Below are positions 1 to 4,968 of a DNA stretch of 10,722 bases, piece by piece (position 1 is the first letter of the stretch; each line of letters starts with the position of its first letter). The stretch comes from Candidatus Helarchaeota archaeon. Lineage in GTDB: Archaea > Asgardarchaeota > Lokiarchaeia > Helarchaeales > HEL-GB-A. Location of the stretch: assembly GCA_013375405.1 (NCBI GenBank), contig JABXJU010000148.1, forward strand, positions 1 to 10,722, given 5' to 3'. The position numbers and the translations under genes were made by a program. The notes under the pieces were generated by a model. The model saw nothing but the letters and a program-made list of their open reading frames with translations. It ran no database searches and was not told the DNA's origin.

Positions 1-42
1 GAAATATTCACTTTTATTATGAGGAAAGGATTAAAAAATCTG

Positions 43-102
43 TTATAAAAATATAAGTTGTCGAACTTAAGTTATAAAATAAGTTCAGATTATTGAGGCG
101 AT
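43..102 (+). promoter_or_regulatory. Crotonase promoter: TATA box inside inverted repeats, plus RBS
   Basis: A TATA-like TTATAAAA at 72-79 lies about 30 bases before the crotonase ATG. It sits between perfect 7-bp inverted arms, GAACTTA at 63-69 and TAAGTTC at 80-86. Further TAAGTT half-sites occur at 54-59 and 68-73, and AACTTAAGTT at 64-73 is itself a palindrome. A second TATA-like stretch starts at 43. GAGGCGAT at 95-102, one mismatch from GAGGTGAT, is a good ribosome binding site 4 bases before ATG 107. Half-sites overlapping the TATA box suggest a repressor operator; this is inference. Confidence 0.5.
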
Positions 103-106
103 TTAT

Positions 107-922
107 ATGAATGTAGATGAATTTCAAGAAATAATATATGAAAAGGAAGATAATGGAATTGTTACTGTTACGATTAACATGCCTAAAAGAAAAAATGCGA
201 TGAGTCCAGTTACATTTTTGGAGATATGGTATGCAGTTGATGCTATGGAAAAAGATAAATCCACAAAAGTAATGATTATAACAGGGGCGGAAGATGCATT
301 TTCATCGGGTGGCTATTTTAATATGAAAATGTTTGAATCAATTCCCCCCGAACTCAAGGCAGAAATAAATATCATGGATATTGCCCAAAAGAAAGTGTGC
401 TTAAAATTATGGAAATTCGATAAACCGATAATTGCAGCAGTGAATGGGTTGGCCGTTGGTGCAGGATTCACTATGCCCCTAACCTGTGCAGATTTAATTT
501 ATATGGCGGAAGACGCGTGGATTGGTCTCTACTTCGTAAAACGTGCAATTGTTCCAGAATTTGCGACTTCATGGCTCCTCCCTCTTCTTGTCGGATTTCA
601 AAAAGCGAAAGAATTAATCTTTTTTGGTGATAAAATTACGGCCCAGGAAGCTCTTAAGTTAGGGCTTGTTAACGCAATTTTACCCAAGGATAAACTGATG
701 CCTTATGCCCGTGAGCAGGCATTAAGATTAATACCTCCGAAAGGACCAAGCCTTGCAATTAAGTGGATGAAACGAATATTGCATAAACCCTTGATTGATA
801 TCGTATCTCACGCGCTAGACATGGAAAATAAAGCTTTAAATAAAGTAGCCACCTCAGGAGACATGAGGGAATCGATTAAAGCATTAAAAGAGAAACGGGA
901 TCCGGTATTCAAGGGGAAATGA
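107..922 (+). CDS. Enoyl-CoA hydratase/isomerase (crotonase superfamily)
   Basis: This is a full-length crotonase of 271 residues, the usual size of the family. Such enzymes hydrate or isomerise enoyl-CoA thioesters in the cytoplasm, typically in fatty-acid or amino-acid breakdown. Visible marks are FSSGGY (residues 65-70), the first oxyanion-hole segment, with Tyr where many members have Asp; NGLAVGAGF (113-121), the second oxyanion-hole segment; and IVPEF with Glu151, matching the catalytic-Glu region of hydratases and isomerases. The stretch VPEFATSWLLPLLVG follows the typical pattern. The C-terminal helices include LAIKWMKRIL and a Lys-rich end. The ATG at 107 is supported by the ribosome binding site just upstream. 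The last 171 bases recur at 1796-1966. The exact substrate cannot be told. Family call is secure; hydratase versus isomerase is not. Confidence 0.93.
   Translation: MNVDEFQEIIYEKEDNGIVTVTINMPKRKNAMSPVTFLEIWYAVDAMEKDKSTKVMIITGAEDAFSSGGYFNMKMFESIPPELKAEINIMDIAQKKVCLKLWKFDKPIIAAVNGLAVGAGFTMPLTCADLIYMAEDAWIGLYFVKRAIVPEFATSWLLPLLVGFQKAKELIFFGDKITAQEALKLGLVNAILPKDKLMPYAREQALRLIPPKGPSLAIKWMKRILHKPLIDIVSHALDMENKALNKVATSGDMRESIKALKEKRDPVFKGK
752..922 (+). repeat. Crotonase 3'-end repeat, copy A (intact gene)
   Basis: These 171 bases align without gaps to 1796-1966. By hand I count 26 mismatches (about 85% identity). Only five amino acids differ; most changes are silent third-position changes. Confidence 0.85.
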
Positions 923-938
923 ATAAATATAAGAATTC

Positions 939-948
939 CTTTTTTTTA
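939..948 (+). terminator. Oligo-T terminator after crotonase
   Basis: A run of eight T (940-947) begins 18 bases after the crotonase stop codon. Oligo-T runs without a strong hairpin are the usual archaeal termination signal. Confidence 0.5.
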
Positions 949-1152
949 TAGAGATAATTTTAAATTCTTTTGCTGTCCTTCAACTATACTATTATAAAAA
1001 GTTAAACCTTTTGAAATCGCTTGGATTCTCATAATTAAAAATTCAATCTTTTTAAGATTAGTCGGGGTTCTTTTTTCACGCAATTGAGATATGAGTTCTT
1101 TCTTGGGATGGATTATAATATTATTACCATTTATCTTAAAATTGTGTGGGCG
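946..1152 (-). pseudogene. Possible minus-strand gene remnant (C-terminal 68 codons, no clear start)
   Basis: The gap between the crotonase and the next plus-strand gene has a minus-strand open frame of 68 codons ending with TAA at 946-948. Its translation looks protein-like: it contains IIIHPKKELISQLREKR, then a mixed charged/hydrophobic segment around EFLIMRIQ, and ends NLKLSL. It opens directly after an in-frame stop at 1153-1155, and the first Met is codon 41, so it has no convincing start or ribosome binding site. I do not recognise the family. It could be the 3' remnant of a gene cut by the rearrangement seen downstream, or a chance frame in AT-rich DNA. Confidence is low. Confidence 0.25.
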
Positions 1153-1221
1153 TTAGAAGGATAAATACACTCACTTCTTAGAGAGGTAGAAATAATTTTT
1201 TTAGTTGTTATTTTAGATAAT

Positions 1222-1246
1222 TTTAACGTTGATATTAAACGTTAAA
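1222..1246. promoter_or_regulatory. Perfect 9-bp inverted repeat (candidate operator)
   Basis: TTTAACGTT (1222-1230) and AACGTTAAA (1238-1246) are perfect inverted arms with a 7-base spacer, and each arm contains the palindrome AACGTT. It lies about 60 bases before the start of the small membrane-protein gene. Its symmetry and place suggest a dimeric regulator site. The short loop would also allow a weak hairpin. Confidence 0.4.
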
Positions 1247-1305
1247 TTTGATAATTTGAAAAGCATCAGTATCATGAAAAGTTTGATAAGGAGGTGATGA
1301 AGCCA

Positions 1306-1575
1306 ATGGCAAGGAAAATAATCTCAGTGGTCGGATTGGTGTTGGGGTGTACAGCGGTCGCATTTGCAATTCTTGGTCTTATACTGCATAGGATCGCGAG
1401 TAGTGGTTTTATAGGGGGAGGGGGGGCCAGCTTTATAGCCATAGGGCTCGCCGTGCCTGGGTTAATTTGTTCGATCATTGGAGCTGTGAAAAAAAACGTC
1501 CTAGGACTTGCGGGCATGATCGTGAGCATTGGAACCATTTCTTTTGCAATATACTTCTTGATTAGCATCTATTGA
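1306..1575 (+). CDS. Small three-helix membrane protein, unknown function
   Basis: This encodes an 89-residue, very hydrophobic protein with about three membrane helices (roughly residues 4-26, 38-59 and 63-87) and few charges, chiefly Lys/Arg at the N-terminus, in the first loop and in KK before the last helix. The Gly-rich helices with repeated GL/IG motifs recall small DUF4190-like membrane proteins; I infer this from pattern only. An excellent ribosome binding site, AAGGAGGTGAT at 1288-1298, fits the ATG at 1306. The GTG at 1294 and ATG at 1297 lie inside that site and are unlikely starts. The protein ends FLISIY, and that coding segment is tandemly duplicated across the stop codon, so the gene may have been longer before a frameshifting duplication. 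G plus C is higher than in the flanks. Confidence 0.65.
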   Translation: MARKIISVVGLVLGCTAVAFAILGLILHRIASSGFIGGGGASFIAIGLAVPGLICSIIGAVKKNVLGLAGMIVSIGTISFAIYFLISIY

Positions 1576-1602
1576 AATGAACTTCTTGATTAGCATCTAT
1601 TG
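1547..1602 (+). repeat. 28-bp tandem duplication across a stop codon
   Basis: Bases 1553-1574 and 1581-1602 are identical over 22 bases; with the flanking bases the unit is 28 bp, matching at about 25 of 28 positions. Twenty-eight is not a multiple of three, so the second copy shifts the frame and the first now ends at TGA 1573-1575. Removing one unit joins the upstream membrane-protein frame to the downstream chimeric frame. Confidence 0.85.
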
Positions 1603-1966
1603 TCATTCATGTGGAACCATTGGGGAAACTAAGTTAGCAACAGAGGCAGATCACAGAATTATGACTAGTTTGCCATATACAAGATATTTAGGACCTCCTA
1701 GATCAAAAGAAGAGATTGAAAAAGAACAGAGAGTATGCGAGACATTCTCGGCAATATGTATCCTTACCATGGTCGCTATAGCGAGAATAAATACCCTAGC
1801 AATTAAGTGGATGAAACGAATACTGCATAAGCCCTTAATTGATATCGTATCTAATGCGCTAGATATGGAAAATAAAGCTTTGAATAAAGTAGCAACCTCA
1901 GGTGATATGAGTGAATCGATTAAGGCTTTAAAAGAAAAAAGGAAAGCCATCTTTAAAGGAAAATAA
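1577..1966 (+). pseudogene. Chimeric ORF ending in a duplicated crotonase C-terminus
   Basis: This 129-codon open frame has three parts. Codons 1-8 (MNFLISIY) repeat the end of the upstream membrane protein. Codons 9 to about 73 are unrecognised and contain CHSCG, which could be half of a zinc-binding site. The last 56 residues, from LAIKWMKRIL to FKGK, match the C-terminus of the crotonase at 107-922 at 51 of 56 positions. It lacks both oxyanion-hole segments and the catalytic Glu, so it cannot be an active crotonase. No good ribosome binding site precedes ATG 1577. The best reading is the 3' relic of a second crotonase gene whose 5' part was deleted and replaced. Expression as a small fused protein cannot be excluded. 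Confidence 0.6.
1796..1966 (+). repeat. Crotonase 3'-end repeat, copy B (relic)
   Basis: This is the partner of 752-922. The similarity begins sharply near CTAGCAATTAAG and runs to the stop codon (TAA here, TGA in copy A). Upstream of it only a short, doubtful resemblance remains (AGAATAAATACC against AGATTAATACC), so the left edge is a deletion or recombination junction. Confidence 0.85.
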
Positions 1967-2000
1967 TCACCTTAAAGTGACTCGATTTCTTTTCTTTTTC
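1967..2000 (+). terminator. Hairpin-like element and T-rich tract
   Basis: TCACCTTAAAGTGA at 1967-1980 can fold into a short imperfect hairpin directly after the stop at 1964-1966. It is followed by a pyrimidine-rich tract with T runs (1984-1999). This fits termination between the convergent genes. Confidence 0.4.
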
Positions 2001-2081
2001 GTATATACCCCTTCACCCATAACCCACAATGAGTATTTTAATCAATATAGATTCCTAATAGAAAAATAATTTTAGTGGGAA

Positions 2082-2486
2082 CTAGCGATAACTTTTCAAG
2101 ACACGATCCTCATGATGGATCTCTTTCCCTTTAATTTGAAACCCCTTATCCCGGCAAAAATCCAAAAACATGTATCTAGCACTTGGTTCGGGGGTTCGAT
2201 CAGTTATTAAAACAAGATGCGTGGGTTGATTTGAGGGTTCTAAACGCGCAATTTTAAATTTCGCGAGCTGTTTCTCTACTTCGTCTAAATCTGATGGGAG
2301 ACCAATCAGATGCAAGTAAAGTTCATGTTTTTCTCCCCTAACAATCGCTTCAAGTTCATAAGAGAATTGCTTATTTCGTTGCGAATTAGGTGGTTTGCAA
2401 GGAGGATTATCTAAAATAGATTTCCAAAAACCATAAAAACTGTGTTTATGGTATGATAACAAATAGTTGCGGTGCTGAAGTTCCAT
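2082..2486 (-). CDS. Conserved-looking hypothetical protein, 134 residues
   Basis: I do not recognise this protein. It is soluble, with no signal peptide or membrane helix. The N-terminus is rich in His and aromatic residues (YHKHSFYGFWKSIL), followed by a Pro/Cys stretch (NPPCKPPNSQ). The rest alternates predicted strands and helices: a strand ELYLHLIGL, a charged helix DLDEVEKQLAKF, a strand THLVLITDRTPEP, and a helix with FLDFCRDKGF, which looks like a small alpha/beta fold. ATG 2484-2486 has no clear ribosome binding site but has a TATA box at leaderless spacing. It lies 41 bases after the ATC-hydrolase-like gene on the same strand, so it could also be read from that gene's promoter. The frame has good codon character over its whole length. 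Confidence 0.6.
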   Translation of the reverse strand: MELQHRNYLLSYHKHSFYGFWKSILDNPPCKPPNSQRNKQFSYELEAIVRGEKHELYLHLIGLPSDLDEVEKQLAKFKIARLEPSNQPTHLVLITDRTPEPSARYMFLDFCRDKGFQIKGKEIHHEDRVLKSYR

Positions 2487-2506
2487 ATGAAGAGTTATCG
2501 CATCTG

Positions 2507-2520
2507 AATTTATAAAAGTT
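2507..2520 (-). promoter_or_regulatory. TATA box for the 134-residue gene
   Basis: On the minus strand AACTTTTATAAATT reads as an archaeal TATA box centred about 27 bases before ATG 2486. That spacing suits a leaderless transcript, in keeping with the missing ribosome binding site. Confidence 0.45.
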
Positions 2521-2527
2521 TAGAAAC

Positions 2528-3004
2528 TTAAGATTTCTTTTTCTGTGTGGTTATATGGCGACAAGTATTACCTTTGACAATTACTTTATGTTGGATGCTA
2601 GGATCTAATTTATTTATAAAAATCTGCCCTATTATTTCACAGGCATAACAGATACCTTCCCAGAGTGGCTCAAGAGCTGTACGAAAGGGACAAGATGCAT
2701 AGTCCATCACATCAATAATCTCATCCGCATTTTTAATTTCTGTGTCGTATTTAATGTCAAGGAGAGCTGCAAATATTCTTTTTAGCATGTGGGCATCTAA
2801 TGCATTACCTGGCTTGAGATCAAACAGTTCAATGAAAGCTTGTGCTTGTTCTTCCCAAAAATCTTTTATAAGAGTCCTTTGAATCTCGCTAGTAACTTCT
2901 GTACCAACTTTTTTAGTAAGTAGACGATGAACTGCAACAATGTAGTTGAAAAAGAGACTGACTAATGATCTCCATTTAATTTCAGGATCTAATTGGTCTG
3001 GCAT
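2528..3004 (-). CDS. L-2-amino-thiazoline-4-carboxylate hydrolase-like protein
   Basis: This 158-residue soluble protein has a helical first half and a Cys-rich second half. The pattern Cys105-Pro-Phe, then Cys119 and Cys122, then Gly-Asn-Thr-Cys148-Arg-His150 near the C-terminus fits the ATC-hydrolase-like family as I remember it (CPF, a mid-domain Cys, and G..C.[FH].I at the end). The founding member opens the thiazoline ring on the way to L-cysteine, but many archaeal relatives have no known reaction, so the substrate is open. The conserved Cys and His residues could be catalytic or bind metal. ATG 3002-3004 is preceded by a strong ribosome binding site, GGAGGAG on the minus strand. A V4R-type domain is the main alternative. 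Confidence 0.6.
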   Translation of the reverse strand: MPDQLDPEIKWRSLVSLFFNYIVAVHRLLTKKVGTEVTSEIQRTLIKDFWEEQAQAFIELFDLKPGNALDAHMLKRIFAALLDIKYDTEIKNADEIIDVMDYASCPFRTALEPLWEGICYACEIIGQIFINKLDPSIQHKVIVKGNTCRHITTQKKKS

Positions 3005-3017
3005 TTCTCCTCCATTC

Positions 3018-3045
3018 TATAATTATTATTGTATAATTATTATTG
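3018..3045. repeat. 14-bp perfect tandem repeat in promoter region
   Basis: TATAATTATTATTG occurs twice back to back (3018-3031 and 3032-3045), with a partial third copy starting after it. It lies just before the ATC-hydrolase-like gene on the minus strand, within the shared upstream region of two divergent genes. Simple slippage in AT-rich DNA explains it, but it could change promoter spacing. Confidence 0.7.
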
Positions 3046-3137
3046 TATTATATGATATTTATTCAATATTTTTCATTATTTAAATATCATTGCAATTTTA
3101 AGTCAAAAGTAATACAATATGAGATTTATTAAGTCGG

Positions 3138-3149
3138 GATTTATAAATT
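3138..3149 (+). promoter_or_regulatory. TATA box upstream of 3168 gene
   Basis: GATTTATAAATT ends 18 bases before the TTG at 3168 and 42 bases before the ATG at 3192. The expected start of transcription is near 3170, which suits a leaderless TTG start or a short leader before ATG 3192. Confidence 0.4.
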
Positions 3150-3167
3150 CTATTAATAAGAGTTTAT

Positions 3168-3728
3168 TTGATTCGTATACCAGTGTTTGATATGCCCCTT
3201 TTCAAAATTTGGAAGAAGTTCCCATTTCCCACCCCGCTCTTGAAGCAATATTTCATGTGTCACCGGGTTTGGCAGAAGGCGATGCCATATAAGGCTGTAG
3301 AGATAAAACCTGAACATAAATTTCGATGGATTTGGAAAGTTAAGGACAAACTCAATTTCATCCTATTTAAATTGGACTTTGAGCATACATTCACATCCGT
3401 CCAAGAAGAACATGAGGATTATCTTTTCATAAAGTTTGAGAACAGTAATCAAGTGAAGGATTTTTCAGCCAAGATCCTCTATGAGGAGAAAGGGAACAAT
3501 CCCATCGAAAATAAGGTGATATTACAAATTGACAAAATGAACCTCAAGAATCCAATTTTGAATACTGTAAAAATTGCCTTTATTGAGATGATTAAAAAAG
3601 ATTACAAGATTTTTCTTAATAATGTCCATACTCTTTTGCAACAAAAACAAGAGCGCCTTCAAATCCTCGAGGATTGTTACTGGACTGATCATGATGTTAT
3701 ACAATTCCCAGATGATGAAAAATATTAG
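3168..3728 (+). CDS. Hypothetical protein, possibly SRPBCC/START-like
   Basis: The frame encodes 186 residues from TTG 3168, or 178 from ATG 3192 (MPLFKIWKKF), which I find equally likely; neither has a clear ribosome binding site. After a basic, aromatic N-terminus the sequence has a run of alternating strands (FRWIWKV, LNFILFKLDFEHTF, YLFIKFEN, NKVILQIDKMNL). Then comes a long amphipathic C-terminal helix (VKIAFIEMIKKDYKIFLNNVHTLLQ), followed by a short acidic tail. A sheet closed by a long C-terminal helix is the layout of SRPBCC/polyketide-cyclase folds, but I see no diagnostic motif, so this is a shape argument only. It has no signal peptide. It is divergent to the ATC-hydrolase-like gene and 67 bases before the methyltransferase gene. 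Confidence 0.6.
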   Translation: MIRIPVFDMPLFKIWKKFPFPTPLLKQYFMCHRVWQKAMPYKAVEIKPEHKFRWIWKVKDKLNFILFKLDFEHTFTSVQEEHEDYLFIKFENSNQVKDFSAKILYEEKGNNPIENKVILQIDKMNLKNPILNTVKIAFIEMIKKDYKIFLNNVHTLLQQKQERLQILEDCYWTDHDVIQFPDDEKY

Positions 3729-3748
3729 CGGATAATGTTATTGCCAGA

Positions 3749-3760
3749 AAAGTATAAATT
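3749..3760 (+). promoter_or_regulatory. TATA box upstream of the UROD-like methyltransferase
   Basis: AAAGTATAAATT lies about 40 bases before GTG 3796 and about 55 before ATG 3811. It suggests a promoter separate from the preceding gene, with a short leader. Confidence 0.35.
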
Positions 3761-3795
3761 CATCTAATAGCTAATTTTACTAATAATTAAAATTT

Positions 3796-4833
3796 GTGAA
3801 AGTGATGACAATGGGCGAAATGACCTCTTGGGAACGCGTTATGAGTGCACTTGAATTGCAAAAAGCAGATCGCATACCTGTAATTCCTCAATTAACATAT
3901 GCTGCTGCAAAGTTTATGGATATGGAAATTGATGAAGCTCTTGATGATTTTGAAAAGCAAAAGGCTGCATTATTAAATTCGAAGAAGTTAGGAGGATATG
4001 ATGGGGTATATGCAGGTTGGGAAGGATCGTTTACCTTAGTTACGAATAGCCTTGGAGCTCCAATGAAGAAATATTCTGATAAACCACCCAGTATTGAGAA
4101 ACCACTTATAGCAAGTAAAAAAGACCTAGAAGAATTACCAGAATTTGTTCCGGCATCTTTAGAACGCATCCAAACAAATATGCAACTCATTAAAACTTTG
4201 AAATTAGAGGCAAAGGACACTCCAATTTTGAGTTATATCCCTGCTCCATTCACATTAGCAAGCCTAATCTTAGGCCTTAGTGAGTTTATGTTGACAGTGA
4301 TGCGAGATAAGATGAATATTTTGGAAGATTTGCTTCAATATACATATCAAACGACACGGGCGTTTGCGATCGCAAAAGCAGAGGCTGGAGTTGACATGAT
4401 AACTATTGCCGATCCCACTGGGTCATCAGATCTAATGTCACCGAAGTTATTTGAGAAACATAGTTTTCCATTGCTGAAAAAATTAATCGCTGAATTACAA
4501 GAAAAGAAAAAAAGAATAGGATTGCATATATGTGGGAATACTAAACCAATTCTACTGAAAATGGCAGAGACTGGGGCGGATTATCTTGAAATTGATTCTA
4601 AAGTTGATTTAGCTTGGGCGCAAGAAGCTATAGATGGGAAAATATGTTTAGTTGGTAATATATCTCCAACCGATTTGTCAATCAAGCCGCCCCAAGAAAT
4701 TAAACAGCAATGTGAGACTCTATTAAAAAAGATGAAACCGGGATTCATTCTTAGTTCAGGTTGTGAAGTTGCCTATTCGACCCCAATCGAAAATATTCAA
4801 GTCATGGTAGAAACTACAAAAGCACTCAAATAA
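3796..4833 (+). CDS. UROD-family cobamide methyltransferase (MtbA/MtaA/MtgA-like)
   Basis: This is a full-length (345-residue) member of the uroporphyrinogen decarboxylase superfamily, of the branch that moves methyl groups from a methylated corrinoid protein to a thiol or tetrahydropterin. The opening TSWERVMSALELQKADRIPVIPQ is typical. The putative zinc site is complete: His244 and Cys246 in HICGNT, and Cys323 in SSGCEV. DPTGSSDLMSP and VGNISPTDL are also family marks, and they argue against heme-type UROD. The acceptor could be coenzyme M, tetrahydrofolate or tetrahydromethanopterin. No corrinoid protein or substrate methyltransferase gene lies in the window, so the partner is unknown. The start is uncertain: GTG 3796, ATG 3805, ATG 3811 and ATG 3820 are all in frame, and AGTGATG just before ATG 3811 resembles a ribosome binding site. 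The family usually begins a few residues before TSWERV, which favours 3811 or 3820. Confidence 0.88.
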   Translation: MKVMTMGEMTSWERVMSALELQKADRIPVIPQLTYAAAKFMDMEIDEALDDFEKQKAALLNSKKLGGYDGVYAGWEGSFTLVTNSLGAPMKKYSDKPPSIEKPLIASKKDLEELPEFVPASLERIQTNMQLIKTLKLEAKDTPILSYIPAPFTLASLILGLSEFMLTVMRDKMNILEDLLQYTYQTTRAFAIAKAEAGVDMITIADPTGSSDLMSPKLFEKHSFPLLKKLIAELQEKKKRIGLHICGNTKPILLKMAETGADYLEIDSKVDLAWAQEAIDGKICLVGNISPTDLSIKPPQEIKQQCETLLKKMKPGFILSSGCEVAYSTPIENIQVMVETTKALK

Positions 4834-4840
4834 ATTTTAG

Positions 4841-4872
4841 ATAATATTGGTCAATATTACCAATTATTTTAT
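4841..4872 (+). terminator. Imperfect hairpin with T run after the methyltransferase
   Basis: ATAATATTGGT and ACCAATTAT around 4841-4868 form an imperfect stem with a two-base bulge, followed by TTTT at 4867-4870. It lies 8 bases after the stop. An 11-base direct repeat (TAGATAATATT at 4838-4848 and 4894-4904) brackets this AT-rich stretch. Confidence 0.35.
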
Positions 4873-4968
4873 AAAAAAGCCTGTCAAAAACACTAGATAA
4901 TATTTATTTAGTAACTCAAAACTACTAATATTTAATTTAAAAATGAACTTCTAAATGGAGAAGAAAGA

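Noticed and set aside
1..56. Possible C-terminal tail of an upstream plus-strand gene
   Set aside because: Two frames are open from base 1 (ending at 46-48 and 54-56). Neither is long enough to prefer, so no gene is called.
1414..1426. G-rich run (five G, A, seven G) as a possible G-quadruplex
   Set aside because: It lacks four separate runs of three or more G, and it simply encodes the Gly stretch of the membrane protein.
1272..1568. Minus-strand 98-codon frame
   Set aside because: It is antisense to the membrane protein, which has a perfect ribosome binding site; the minus frame has none.
1651..1950. Minus-strand 99-codon frame
   Set aside because: It is the shadow of the crotonase-tail relic, whose plus-strand homology is clear.
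3888..4220. Minus-strand 110-codon frame
   Set aside because: It lies wholly inside the UROD-like methyltransferase gene and has low-complexity Ser/Phe composition.
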